A DNA stretch of 35,270 nt from Gudongella sp964604145 (GCA_964604145.1 CAZRXS010000010.1:1-35270), one strand, 5' to 3'. Counted from the stretch's first letter, positions 24,124-33,098 are shown. Numbers and translations: made by a program. Notes: generated by a model from the letters alone, not told the origin.

Positions 24124-25938
24124 CTATTTCTTTGACTTGTATCTTTTATTTGCATCCAATATTTTCTTTCTTATTCTAAAGCTCATAGGTGTAACTTCAA
24201 TTAATTCATCATCTTCAATAAACTCCAAAGCTTCTTCTAGGCTCATATTCTTAGCTGGTGATAGTTTTAAAGAATCATCAGCACCAGATGATCTTACATT
24301 AGATTGCTGTTTTTTTCTTGTCACATTTACTTCGACATCTAGGCCTTTGGGATTTAAACCTACTATCATTCCACCATATACTTGCACTCCAGCTGTTATA
24401 AATAATATACCTCTTTCTTGGGCTGCATACAATCCGTAAGCTGTAGCTTCTCCTGTTTCATAAGCAATTATAGACCCAACTTTTCTCTTTGGAATATCTC
24501 CTTTATAAGGTGCATATCCATCGAAGATTGTATTTATTATTCCATTTCCCTTTGTATCAGTTAAGAATTCTTGACGATATCCTATCAAACCTCTAGCTGG
24601 TATTGTAAATATTAATCTAGCATATCCACCAGTTGGTTCAGACATACTTAATAGTTCTCCCCTTCTTTGACCAAGTTTATCTATTACAGCTCCTGCAAAT
24701 TCATTATTAACGTCAATAGTTACTTTTTCAATTGGTTCTTGTTTCTCGCCTTCTATAGTTCTATATAAAACCTCTGGTTTGGATACTTGAAACTCATAAC
24801 CTTCTCTTCTCATATTTTCTATTAAAACAGAAAGGTGAAGCTCACCTCTACCAGATACCTTAAATGCATCTGTAAGCCCAGTTTCTTCAACCCTTAAACT
24901 AACATCTGTTTGAATTTCTCTAAATAATCTAGTTCTTATTTGTCTGGAAGTTACAAAATCTCCTTCCTTACCTGCGAAGGGACTGTTGTTTACAGAAAAA
25001 GTCATTGCCAAAGTAGGCTCTGAAATCAAGACAAAGTCAATTGCTTCTGGCTTTATAACATCACAGATTGTATCCCCAATTTCTATTTCAGTTAACCCTG
25101 CCATAGCTATAATGCTTCCCATTTTTGCACTCTCTACCTCAACCCTATCTAATCCTTCAAATTCGTAAAGCTTATTTATCTTAGCTTTTATTTGTTTATC
25201 TGGATTAGCCTTATTTAAAATTATAACTTCTTGGTTGCGAAATATCTCTCCTCTTTCTACTTTTCCAATTCCAATCCTACCAACATAATCATTATAATCT
25301 ATAGTTGAAACTAAAACTTGTGTTGGTTCATCCATGCTACCTTCAGGTGCTGGGATATATTCAATAATAGTCTCAAATAATACATCCATTGAATCAGTTA
25401 AGGTATTAAAATCAAGGCTAGCCCTTCCTTGTTTTGCAGAAGTAAAGACAAAAGGACACTCTAGTTGGTCTTCTTTTGCACCTAGTTCGATAAATAAATC
25501 TACAATTTCATCTATTACTTCTTCTGGCCTTGCTTCTTGTCTATCTATCTTATTTATTGCAACTACAACTGGCAACTCTAATTCCAGAGCTTTTTTTAAT
25601 ACAAATTTTGTCTGTGGCATTGCCCCCTCATAAGCATCAACTAAAACCACTACTCCATTAACCATTTTTAAGACTCTTTCAACTTCCCCACCAAAATCAG
25701 CATGCCCAGGAGTATCTACAATATTTATTTTAGTGCCCTTATAGCTTACAGCAGTGTTTTTTGCTAATATTGTTATTCCTCGCTCTTTTTCAATATCATT
25801 TGAATCCATTACCCTATCTATTATTATTTCATTTTCCCTATAAATTCCAGACTGCTTTAGGAGAGTATCTACTAAAGTAGTTTTCCCATGGTCTACATGG
25901 GCAATTATTGCGACGTTTCTAATATCATTTCTTTTCAT
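24124..25938 (-). CDS. typA: Translational GTPase TypA/BipA
   Basis: 604-residue ribosome-associated GTPase of the EF-G/LepA class, involved in stress and ribosome assembly. GTPase motifs: G1 AHVDHGKTTLVDT, G2 in the segment ERGITILAKN, G3 DTPGHADFGGEVERV, G4 INKIDR and G5 TSAKQGRAS. The BipA-specific C-terminal region follows, including RGELHLSVLIENMRREGYE, ARGLIGYRQEFLTDTKGNG and the tail RKKILDANKRYKSKK. The ribosome binding site is weak: AGAAGGG lies about 16 bases before the ATG. Confidence 0.97.
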   Translation of the reverse strand: MKRNDIRNVAIIAHVDHGKTTLVDTLLKQSGIYRENEIIIDRVMDSNDIEKERGITILAKNTAVSYKGTKINIVDTPGHADFGGEVERVLKMVNGVVVLVDAYEGAMPQTKFVLKKALELELPVVVAINKIDRQEARPEEVIDEIVDLFIELGAKEDQLECPFVFTSAKQGRASLDFNTLTDSMDVLFETIIEYIPAPEGSMDEPTQVLVSTIDYNDYVGRIGIGKVERGEIFRNQEVIILNKANPDKQIKAKINKLYEFEGLDRVEVESAKMGSIIAMAGLTEIEIGDTICDVIKPEAIDFVLISEPTLAMTFSVNNSPFAGKEGDFVTSRQIRTRLFREIQTDVSLRVEETGLTDAFKVSGRGELHLSVLIENMRREGYEFQVSKPEVLYRTIEGEKQEPIEKVTIDVNNEFAGAVIDKLGQRRGELLSMSEPTGGYARLIFTIPARGLIGYRQEFLTDTKGNGIINTIFDGYAPYKGDIPKRKVGSIIAYETGEATAYGLYAAQERGILFITAGVQVYGGMIVGLNPKGLDVEVNVTRKKQQSNVRSSGADDSLKLSPAKNMSLEEALEFIEDDELIEVTPMSFRIRKKILDANKRYKSKK

Positions 25939-25991
25939 ATTCTTATTCTATTTCCCTTCTGTAAATCCGTTTTCTTTTCTAACCTTATTAT

Positions 25992-26014
25992 TTTATCACA
26001 CTTTTAGTGATAAA
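25992..26014. repeat. 8-bp inverted repeat upstream of typA
   Basis: TTTATCAC (25992-25999) and GTGATAAA (26007-26014) with a seven-base spacer, about 55-75 bases upstream of the typA ATG. It could be an operator for typA or part of a tandem-hairpin terminator with the next element. Confidence 0.4.
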
Positions 26015-26024
26015 GGTTAAAATA

Positions 26025-26058
26025 ACGCTATTATCATCTAAAAGGGTGATAATAGCGT
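26025..26058 (-). terminator. Hairpin after the RsbW-like gene
   Basis: ACGCTATTATCA (26025-26036) and TGATAATAGCGT (26047-26058) form a perfect 12-pair stem with a ten-base loop. On the minus strand it is followed by TATTTTAACC. It lies about 35 bases after the stop of the ATPase gene. Confidence 0.65.
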
Positions 26059-26091
26059 CAATATAAAAATCTTATTGAAGAATTAAATTTC

Positions 26092-26481
26092 CTAAACAAT
26101 ATTTTTTATAGCTATAGCTTTGTTATTTTTAACATAAAATTCATCAGAGAGCCCATTTACAATTACAAGACCTCTGCCAAAAGATTTTAAATCCTTTGAA
26201 TCGTACTCTGTTAAGTTGTACTCTATACCCTCCCCTTCGTCTTCTACTTCTATTATTAATTTCTTATCATCTATTTTTAATGTTAGGCTAATGCATTTTG
26301 AGGTCATACATTCATTGCCATGAAGGGCTCCATTGACAATGAGTTCACTTAATATGACCTTTATATCAAACAAAATATCACTGTTTGATATTTGATCTTT
26401 TAAGTTAGAAACAATTTTTTCTACAAAGTTTTTAATGGTTTCCAGATCGCTGCACACTGTGCCTTTGTATATGTATCTCAT
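26092..26481 (-). CDS. ATP-binding protein of the RsbW/SpoIIAB anti-sigma kinase family
   Basis: 129 residues forming a single GHKL ATPase domain of the HATPase_c_2 type. N-box: ILSELIVNGALHGNE; G1: VEDEGEGIEYN; G2: SFGRGLVIVNGLSDEF. Such proteins are serine kinases that hold a sigma factor and phosphorylate an STAS anti-anti-sigma partner. Neither partner gene is adjacent, so this is an orphan; it could equally act in another switch. The ATG at 26481 is used: GGAG lies 11 bases upstream, but only two bases from the GTG at 26490 that opens the frame. It is divergent from rubredoxin. Confidence 0.85.
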   Translation of the reverse strand: MRYIYKGTVCSDLETIKNFVEKIVSNLKDQISNSDILFDIKVILSELIVNGALHGNECMTSKCISLTLKIDDKKLIIEVEDEGEGIEYNLTEYDSKDLKSFGRGLVIVNGLSDEFYVKNNKAIAIKNIV

Positions 26482-26606
26482 TATTAACACATCTCCAATC
26501 CACTATTCAACTCTTTTTTACCCCTTATTTTATATAATAACCTTTTTTATTTATTTTATTGCTTTTAAATATTAAATAGTTTAGACCTTATTAATTTGGA
26601 TATATA

Positions 26607-26615
26607 TGTTATAAT
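26607..26615 (+). promoter_or_regulatory. Extended -10 promoter for rubredoxin
   Basis: TGTTATAAT (TGn plus TATAAT) lies 38 bases before the rubredoxin ATG. No good -35 is visible at 17 bases, consistent with an extended -10 promoter. The rest of the 170-base divergent region is AT-rich without other clear signals. Confidence 0.6.
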
Positions 26616-26653
26616 GTAATAGCACTTAATAATTTTTGAAAGGAGAATGTACA

Positions 26654-26815
26654 ATGGATAAGTGGGTATGTATACCTTGTGGTTATGTTTATGATCCAGC
26701 TGAAGGAGATCCAGATGGAGGGATAGCTCCTGGAGTAGCTTTTGAAGATCTTCCAGAAGAGTGGGTTTGTCCAGTTTGTGGTGCAGAGCAAGATATGTTT
26801 GAAAAAGAACAATAA
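26654..26815 (+). CDS. Rubredoxin
   Basis: A 53-residue electron carrier with one iron held by four cysteines. The protein begins MDKWVCIPCGYVYDPAEGDP, has GGIAPGVAFEDLPEEWVCPV in the middle, and ends CGAEQDMFEKEQ. The two CxxCG knuckles (CIPCG, CPVCG) and the aromatic/Pro-rich core are diagnostic. AAAGGAG stands nine bases before the ATG and a bidirectional terminator follows the stop. It is monocistronic on the plus strand, opposite to its neighbours. In anaerobes rubredoxin typically feeds oxygen- or peroxide-reducing proteins; no such partner is adjacent. Confidence 0.98.
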   Translation: MDKWVCIPCGYVYDPAEGDPDGGIAPGVAFEDLPEEWVCPVCGAEQDMFEKEQ

Positions 26816-26825
26816 AATGTACTTA

Positions 26826-26857
26826 AAAAGACCAGTATAATAATAAACTGGTCTTTT
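26826..26857. terminator. Bidirectional terminator between rubredoxin and engB
   Basis: AAAAGACCAGT (26826-26836) and ACTGGTCTTTT (26847-26857) form a perfect 11-pair stem with a ten-base loop. The plus side continues GCTTTTTG and the minus side has five U, so it can end both converging transcripts. Confidence 0.9.
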
Positions 26858-26866
26858 GCTTTTTGT

Positions 26867-27472
26867 TTATTCTGCAGCTTCTAAAACATCTAAGTTATAC
26901 TCTTCTAGCAGCTCCCACAACTCATCTCTATTTGTATTATTTAATGATGAAAATGCTATTAACTTATCTTCTGACTCTAGTCCTAGTTCTTTTTTTATAA
27001 TATTTAAATGCTTTTGTCTTTGCCCCTTTGATATTTTATCAGCCTTAGTAGCAACTATTATAGCATCATAACCATAAGCCTTTATCCACCTATACATATC
27101 TAAATCTTGTGGGGATGGGGCATGCCTTATATCGACTATTAAAACTATAGCCTTTAGATTCTTTCTTTGTTTCAAATACCTCTCTATAATTTCTCCCCAT
27201 TTTTTTCTCTCTCTTTTAGATACTTGAGCATATCCATAGCCAGGTAGGTCTACAAATCTAAATCTTTCATTTATAAGATAGAAGTTTATTGTCCTTGTTT
27301 TTCCTGGCTTGCCACTGGTTCTAGCTAAATTAGCTCTATTTAACATAGCATTAATTAAGGATGATTTCCCAACATTTGATCTTCCGGCAAAAGCAATCTC
27401 AAATAAATCGTCATCAGGATATCCCTTAGGTGCCACAGCCATAGCTTGTAGATCTGAGCTAACTATCTTCAT
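26867..27472 (-). CDS. engB: Ribosome biogenesis GTP-binding protein EngB/YsxC
   Basis: 201-residue GTPase needed for late 50S subunit assembly. G1 is FAGRSNVGKSSLIN, G2 region TSGKPGKTRTINF, G3 VDLPGYGYAQVSK, G4 ATKADK and G5 FSSLNN. The ATG at 27472 is preceded by AAAGGGTG at eight bases; a GTG at 27481 is in frame but overlaps that site. The start overlaps the 3' end of lon by 14 bases, which points to translational coupling in the lon-engB pair, an order also found in Bacillus. Confidence 0.96.
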   Translation of the reverse strand: MKIVSSDLQAMAVAPKGYPDDDLFEIAFAGRSNVGKSSLINAMLNRANLARTSGKPGKTRTINFYLINERFRFVDLPGYGYAQVSKRERKKWGEIIERYLKQRKNLKAIVLIVDIRHAPSPQDLDMYRWIKAYGYDAIIVATKADKISKGQRQKHLNIIKKELGLESEDKLIAFSSLNNTNRDELWELLEEYNLDVLEAAE

Positions 27473-29816
27473 TGTTTTCACCCTTTAATATCAAAGCTTC
27501 TAAGAGAACTTCATCAAGCTTCCAAACTGTTTTAAACTCCATTTTCTTCTTAACTTTTTCTGATATTTCTTCTAAATCCTTTTGATTATCTCCAGGTAAA
27601 AGAACTTTTTTAATTCCCATCCTATGAGCAGCAAGTATCTTCTCTTTTATTCCTCCAACTGGAAGTACATTTCCTCTTAGTGTTATCTCTCCAGTCATGG
27701 CTAAGTCTCTTCTTATAGGAGTTTCTGTTAGGGCTGATACCACAGCCGTTGCAATTGTAATTCCAGCAGATGGTCCATCTTTTGGGATAGACCCTTCTGG
27801 GACATGTATATGGATATCCATATCTTTATAAAAATCAGGAGATATTTTTAAATCATCAGCGTTTGCTCTTACATAACTAATCCCAGCCATAGCTGATTCC
27901 TTCATCACATCTCCAAGCATTCCTGTCAACTGAGTTTTTCCCGTTCCTTTCATCGTTGTTACTTCCACAGAAAGAGTTTCTCCGCCAACAGCAGTCCAAG
28001 CTAGGCCAGTAGCAACCCCGATTTGATCCATTTCACCCATAGTATCATAGCGAAATTTTTTACTTCCAAGGTATTTTGTTATATTACCAGCGTTAATTTT
28101 AACAGTCTTTTTATCTAGTTCAACGATTTTCTTTGCAGCTTTTCTGCAAATATTTGCAAGGTTTCTCTCTAAATTTCTAACTCCTGCTTCTCTTGTATAA
28201 TAGCTTATAATCGACTTTATTGCACTTTCAGATATTTGCACTTTATCTTTTGTAAGTCCGTGTTCTTTTATCTGTTTTGGTAACAAATATCTTTTTGCAA
28301 TCTCTAGCTTTTCTTCTTCAGTATAACCACTTATTCTTATAACTTCCATTCTATCTAAAAGCGCAGGTGGTATAGTTGAAGTTGTATTTGCAGTGGTTAA
28401 AAATAACACTTTTGATAAATCAAATGGAGCATCTAGAAAATGGTCGGTAAAGGTTGAGTTTTGTTCAGGATCTAAAACTTCTAAAAGAGCACTAGCAGGA
28501 TCTCCTCTAAAGTCACTGGCCAATTTGTCTATTTCATCAAATAAAAATACTGGGTTTTTAGATCCTGCTTTTTTAATAGAACTAATTATTCTTCCTGGCA
28601 TTGCACCTACATAGGTTCTCCTATGTCCTCTTATTTCAGCTTCATCCCTAACTCCACCAAGTGACATCCTTACAAATTTTCTATTTAATGATGAAGCTAT
28701 TGATTTGGCAATAGAAGTTTTACCTACCCCTGGAGGCCCAACTAAACAAAGAATAGGTCCTTTAATAGAATTCGTCAACTTCCTTATAGCTATAAATTCT
28801 AGTATCCTTTCTTTTACATCTTCTAATCCATAATGATCGTCATCAAGAACTTTTTTTGCAACTTTTATATCTATTTTTTCTTTAGTTTCCTTATCCCAAG
28901 GAAGGTCTACTATCCAATCTAAATATGTCCTTATAACTCCAAGCTCCGCCGAATGCATAGAAGTCTTTGCCAACCGTTCTACTTCTTTTAAAGCTTTTTC
29001 TTTTACTTCCTTTGGCATCTTTATCTTATTAATTTTCTCCTGGTATTCCTCAACCTCTCCAGAAATACTGTCGTCTTCGCCAAGTTCTTTTTGGATTGCT
29101 TTAAGTTGCTCTTTCAAATAGTATTCCTTTTGAACTTTATTTATTTGTTTCCTTACTTTTTGATTGATTCTATCTTCAATGCGAAGAAGTTCTATTTCTT
29201 GTTGGAGAATCTCATGGAGTAATTCTAACCTTTCATAGAAATCAAATGTTTCAAGTATCCTCTGATCATCTTCTTGCTTTAAGAATATATATGAAGCTAT
29301 TACATCAGCTAATCTTCCTGGATCTTCAATATCTGATATTGTATATAAAACTTCTGATGAGACCTTAGGATTTAAACTAATATACTCTTCTAAATCAAGA
29401 GTAACAAGTCTCATGGCAGCTTCAATGTCCTGATTTATTTCAAATTTTTCTGCATCGTAAGAATATTCTTTAGTTAATGCTTCAAAATAGGGTTCTTCGT
29501 TGGTAATTTCAACTACTTCTCCTCGATTGATACCTTCTACTAAAACTCTTATGGATCCCCCTGGAAGTTTTAGCATTTGTTTTACCTTTGCCACTGTTCC
29601 AACTTTGTAAAAATCATTTACAGTAGGCTCTTCTATCTTTGTATTTATTTGAGTACAAAGTAATATCATCGAGTCGTCCATCATTGCTTTTTCTAAAGCT
29701 TGAACAGACTTATCCCTACCTACGTCAAAGTGGATTACCATATGTGGGAATATAGATATCCCTCGAAGTGGTATTAGCGGCAATTTTTTTTCTGTAATTT
29801 CATAAGGATTATTCAA
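27459..29816 (-). CDS. lon: ATP-dependent protease La (LonA)
   Basis: 785-residue hexameric protease for damaged and regulatory proteins. The N-terminal substrate domain starts KLPLIPLRGISIFPHMVIHF. The AAA+ module has Walker A GPPGVGKTSIAKS, Walker B VFLFDEIDKL and an arginine-rich sensor region. The C-terminal Ser-Lys protease domain carries PEGSIPKDGPSAGITIATAV with the catalytic serine, and the lysine in PVGGIKEKILAAHR. The start is a TTG, supported by AGGAGGG five to six bases upstream. A terminator hairpin stands between clpX and lon. Confidence 0.97.
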   Translation of the reverse strand: MNNPYEITEKKLPLIPLRGISIFPHMVIHFDVGRDKSVQALEKAMMDDSMILLCTQINTKIEEPTVNDFYKVGTVAKVKQMLKLPGGSIRVLVEGINRGEVVEITNEEPYFEALTKEYSYDAEKFEINQDIEAAMRLVTLDLEEYISLNPKVSSEVLYTISDIEDPGRLADVIASYIFLKQEDDQRILETFDFYERLELLHEILQQEIELLRIEDRINQKVRKQINKVQKEYYLKEQLKAIQKELGEDDSISGEVEEYQEKINKIKMPKEVKEKALKEVERLAKTSMHSAELGVIRTYLDWIVDLPWDKETKEKIDIKVAKKVLDDDHYGLEDVKERILEFIAIRKLTNSIKGPILCLVGPPGVGKTSIAKSIASSLNRKFVRMSLGGVRDEAEIRGHRRTYVGAMPGRIISSIKKAGSKNPVFLFDEIDKLASDFRGDPASALLEVLDPEQNSTFTDHFLDAPFDLSKVLFLTTANTTSTIPPALLDRMEVIRISGYTEEEKLEIAKRYLLPKQIKEHGLTKDKVQISESAIKSIISYYTREAGVRNLERNLANICRKAAKKIVELDKKTVKINAGNITKYLGSKKFRYDTMGEMDQIGVATGLAWTAVGGETLSVEVTTMKGTGKTQLTGMLGDVMKESAMAGISYVRANADDLKISPDFYKDMDIHIHVPEGSIPKDGPSAGITIATAVVSALTETPIRRDLAMTGEITLRGNVLPVGGIKEKILAAHRMGIKKVLLPGDNQKDLEEISEKVKKKMEFKTVWKLDEVLLEALILKGENNEDS

Positions 29817-29831
29817 AATATCCCTCCTCTA

Positions 29832-29864
29832 ATACAAAATAAAAGCCCACAGCTGTGAGCCCTT
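29832..29864 (-). terminator. Intrinsic terminator between clpX and lon
   Basis: Minus-strand AAGGGCTCACAGCTGTGGGCTTTT folds back around the CACAGCTGTG palindrome into a stem of about ten pairs with some G-U, followed by TTTTATTTTGTATT. It starts right at the clpX stop. Confidence 0.75.
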
Positions 29865-31140
29865 ATGATGCAGATTCATTACTGCGTTTTTTCTTTGTAG
29901 TCGTACTTTTTTTATTAACTAATACCAAAGTAGGTTCTTTGCCCTTTATTATTGTTTCTTTTGTGATTATACATTTTTCAACATCGTCTCTATTTGGCAT
30001 TTCATACATTATATCAAGCATTTTCTCTTCAATAATACTTCTTAATCCTCTGGCACCTGTTTTTCTTTCTTTTGCTCTTTTAGCAACTTCTACCAAAGCA
30101 TCTTCTTCAAATTCTAGTTTGATATCATCCATATAAAACAGCTCTTGGTACTGTTTTACTAAAGCGTTTTTAGGTTCAGTCAATATTCTTATTAAAGCTT
30201 CCTCATCTAATTCTTCAAGTGCTGCAAATACTGGCAATCTACCAACAAATTCAGGTATGAGGCCATATTTTATAAGATCCTCGGGTTGAATTTGTTTTAA
30301 TAATTCACTCATAGATCGCTTTTGAGATTTTACATCAGCTCCAAAGCCCATTGTTTTTTTACCAACTCTAGCCTGAATGATTTTATCTAATCCATCAAAA
30401 GCTCCTCCTACAATAAATAAAATATTGCTAGTATCAATCTGTATAAACTCTTGGTGTGGGTGTTTTCTGCCGCCTTGTGGAGGTACATTTGCAACGCTTC
30501 CTTCTAGTATTTTAAGAAGAGCTTGTTGAACGCCTTCACCACTTACATCTCGTGTTATAGATGGGTTCTCTGATTTCCTTGCAACCTTATCAATTTCATC
30601 TATATATATTATGCCTTTTTCAGCTCTTTCAATATCATAGTCTGCTGCTTGAATAAGTTTTAAAATTATATTCTCAACATCTTCACCAACATATCCTGCT
30701 TCAGTTAATGAAGTCGCATCTGCAATTGCAAAAGGTACATCTAAAATCCTTGCTAGTGTCTGCGCTAATAAAGTTTTACCAGAGCCAGTTGGCCCTATCA
30801 TCAATATATTACTTTTTTGCAACTCAACATCATCATTTGATGACTTTCTGCTATTTATTCTCTTATAATGATTGTATACTGCAACTGAAAGATTTCTCTT
30901 CGCTCTTTCTTGTTGTATTACATAGTCATCTAGACTTTCTTTTATAGAAGATGGTTTAAGGATACTAATCATCTCATAGTCGTCCAAATACTCCTCAAAT
31001 TCTTCCTCTATAATTTCTTGGCATAACTCAATACACTCATTGCAAATAAAGACATCTGGTCCTGCAATAAGCCTCCTTACCTGGTCTTGAGCTTTGCCAC
31101 AAAATGAGCACTTTAACTGTTTTTCTTCATTTTTCGCCAC
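29863..31140 (-). CDS. clpX: ATP-dependent Clp protease ATP-binding subunit ClpX
   Basis: 425-residue AAA+ unfoldase that feeds tagged substrates into ClpP. The N-terminal zinc-binding domain has CSFCGKAQDQVRRLIAGP and ICNECIELC. Walker A is MIGPTGSGKTLLAQTLA, Walker B IIYIDEIDKVARK, then the RDVSGEGVQQALLKILEG and GFGADVKSQ regions, and sensor 2 KTGARGLRSIIEEKML. The GTG at 31140 is chosen because AGAGGTGA is just upstream; the longest frame, to 31188, would overlap clpP. The gene follows clpP closely. Confidence 0.97.
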   Translation of the reverse strand: MAKNEEKQLKCSFCGKAQDQVRRLIAGPDVFICNECIELCQEIIEEEFEEYLDDYEMISILKPSSIKESLDDYVIQQERAKRNLSVAVYNHYKRINSRKSSNDDVELQKSNILMIGPTGSGKTLLAQTLARILDVPFAIADATSLTEAGYVGEDVENIILKLIQAADYDIERAEKGIIYIDEIDKVARKSENPSITRDVSGEGVQQALLKILEGSVANVPPQGGRKHPHQEFIQIDTSNILFIVGGAFDGLDKIIQARVGKKTMGFGADVKSQKRSMSELLKQIQPEDLIKYGLIPEFVGRLPVFAALEELDEEALIRILTEPKNALVKQYQELFYMDDIKLEFEEDALVEVAKRAKERKTGARGLRSIIEEKMLDIMYEMPNRDDVEKCIITKETIIKGKEPTLVLVNKKSTTTKKKRSNESAS

Positions 31141-31150
31141 GGAATCACCT

Positions 31151-31735
31151 CTATTTTCTTTTCTCCATAACTTGGTCGATAATACCATACTCTACTGCTT
31201 GTTCAGCATTCATATAGTAATCTCTATCAGTATCCTTAGCAATTCTTTCAATCGGCTGACCAGTTCTTTCAGATAGTATTTTATTTATCCTTTCTCTTAT
31301 CTCAATAATCTTTTCTGCATGTATTCTTATGTCTTCAGCTTGACCTTGTGTCCCACCAAGTGGCTGATGTATCATTATATCTGCATTAGGTAGTGCGAAT
31401 CTTTTTCCCTTTGTGCCTGCTGCTAATAAAAATGCACCCATACTAGCTGCTCTACCTACACATATTGTTGCAACATCTGGCTTGATATACTGGATGGTGT
31501 CAAAAATCGCAAATCCAGCGCTTACTGACCCTCCTGGGCTGTTTATATATATCTGAATATCTTTTTCTGGATCGTCAGCTTCTAAAAACAATAACTGAGC
31601 TACTATAAGATCAGCCACTGTATCATTTACTTCTGAGCCCAATAAAATAATCCTATCTTTTAAAAGTCTAGAGTATATGTCATATGATCTTTCTCCTCTG
31701 TTCGTCTGTTCAACAACTATTGGAACTAATGCCAT
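31151..31735 (-). CDS. clpP: ATP-dependent Clp protease proteolytic subunit
   Basis: 194-residue serine peptidase forming the double-heptamer chamber. It begins MALVPIVVEQTNRGERSYDI with the processed-propeptide-like start and the YDIYSRLLKDRIILLG motif. The catalytic serine is in GRAASMGAFLLAAG near residue 98, the histidine in MIHQPLGGTQGQ near 122, and the aspartate in DTDRDYYMNAEQA near 171. It lies 17 bases downstream of tig and 10 bases upstream of clpX. Confidence 0.98.
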   Translation of the reverse strand: MALVPIVVEQTNRGERSYDIYSRLLKDRIILLGSEVNDTVADLIVAQLLFLEADDPEKDIQIYINSPGGSVSAGFAIFDTIQYIKPDVATICVGRAASMGAFLLAAGTKGKRFALPNADIMIHQPLGGTQGQAEDIRIHAEKIIEIRERINKILSERTGQPIERIAKDTDRDYYMNAEQAVEYGIIDQVMEKRK

Positions 31736-31752
31736 ATTAAATCCTCCCTTAT

Positions 31753-33042
31753 TTATTTAAATTTAACATTCTCTTTAAGCATATCTAAAACCTTAGTATT
31801 AATTATACCTATTTTAAGGAAATCTAAATCTCCTTTTTTCATATCCTCAATAAATTTCTCTTTATCATCTTTACCATATTGGTCTGCTAGCTTTTCTATT
31901 TCTTTATCTAAGTCTTCTTCAGTTGCTTCAATCTCTTCAGCTTTTGCTATGGCTTCTAAAACTAAATCTGCTTTAATTCTTTTTTCTGCCGTCGGTCTAA
32001 AGTTAAGCTCAAGGTCTTCTATTGTTGTTCCAGTTAATTCTAGATATTGGTCCATTTCAAATCCTTGTTGTTTAATCCTATATTCAAAATCTTTTATCTC
32101 ATTTTCTACTCCAGTTTCTATCATTGCTTCAGGTAGTTCAATCTCTGATATTTCAACGGCCTTATCAATCACTTTGTTTTCTGTTTCAAACTTTTCCTGA
32201 TTTTTCTGATACTCTTCTAGCTCTTTTTTAATGCTTTCCTTGTATTCTTCAAGAGTATCAAACTCGCTAACATCTTTTGCAAATTCATTATCTAACTCAG
32301 GAAGTTCTTTAGTCTTTATTTCTTTTACAACAACATCAAATACAACTGGCTTCCCCCTAAGTGATTCATCATGATATTCCTTTGGGAATGTTATATCTAA
32401 TTTTACCTCTTCATCTTTTTCCTTGCCAATAAGACCTTCCTCAAATCCAGGTATAAACTGTCCTTTGCCTATTTCTAGGCTTTGTCCTTCTGCCTTGCCA
32501 CCTTCAAAAGGCTCTCCATCTAAATAACCTGTAAAATCAATAGTTACTATATCGCCTTTTCTTACTTCTCTATCTGAAGCATCAACCATTCTTGAATTCA
32601 TATCTCTTTCTTGTTCAAGTTTAGCATTAATCATTTCATCTGTTACAGAATAGTCAACCTTTTCAAGCTCAATTGTACTATAGTCTCCCAATTTAACTTC
32701 TGGTTTGACTTCTACACTAAATTTAACTTTTAACGGCTCACCCTTTTCAACAGTTTCTATATCTACTTCTGGCCTATCAACTGGATCGAGCTCTAACTGT
32801 TTTATTGCATCTAAATAAGCATTAGGAAGTATATCGTTAATTGCATCTTCAAAAAATATCTCTTCACCGTAATTCATTTCAATAATCTTTTTTGGAGCCT
32901 TTCCTTTTCTAAATCCATGAATATTAAACCTAGCTCTAGTTTTTAAATAAGCTTCCTGAACCGCTTTTTCAAAATCTTCTGTAGGAATCTCCATATTAAA
33001 ATAAACCGTATTTTTTTCTTTTTTTTCAAAAACTGCCTTCAT
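31753..33042 (-). CDS. tig: Trigger factor
   Basis: 429-residue ribosome-bound chaperone and prolyl isomerase that meets nascent chains. The ribosome-docking loop is NIHGFRKGKAPKKII near residue 42. The FKBP-type domain (about 150-240) has VTIDFTGYLDGEPFEGG and GQFIPGFEEGLIGKEKDEE. The C-terminal helical arms are rich in Glu and Lys. The ATG at 33042 has GGGGG upstream; the preceding TTG codon is less likely. It is the first gene of the tig-clpP-clpX-lon-engB cluster and has a possible promoter about 60 bases upstream. Confidence 0.97.
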   Translation of the reverse strand: MKAVFEKKEKNTVYFNMEIPTEDFEKAVQEAYLKTRARFNIHGFRKGKAPKKIIEMNYGEEIFFEDAINDILPNAYLDAIKQLELDPVDRPEVDIETVEKGEPLKVKFSVEVKPEVKLGDYSTIELEKVDYSVTDEMINAKLEQERDMNSRMVDASDREVRKGDIVTIDFTGYLDGEPFEGGKAEGQSLEIGKGQFIPGFEEGLIGKEKDEEVKLDITFPKEYHDESLRGKPVVFDVVVKEIKTKELPELDNEFAKDVSEFDTLEEYKESIKKELEEYQKNQEKFETENKVIDKAVEISEIELPEAMIETGVENEIKDFEYRIKQQGFEMDQYLELTGTTIEDLELNFRPTAEKRIKADLVLEAIAKAEEIEATEEDLDKEIEKLADQYGKDDKEKFIEDMKKGDLDFLKIGIINTKVLDMLKENVKFK

Positions 33043-33098
33043 CAATGTACCCCCTAATTGTTTTTTGTCTAATGACTTATTTATGCCCTCATCTAGTA

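Noticed and set aside
26609..26812. Minus-strand open frame of 67 codons opposite rubredoxin
   Set aside because: A shadow of the rubredoxin gene: the plus strand has both CxxCG motifs, a ribosome site, promoter and terminator, while this frame has none.
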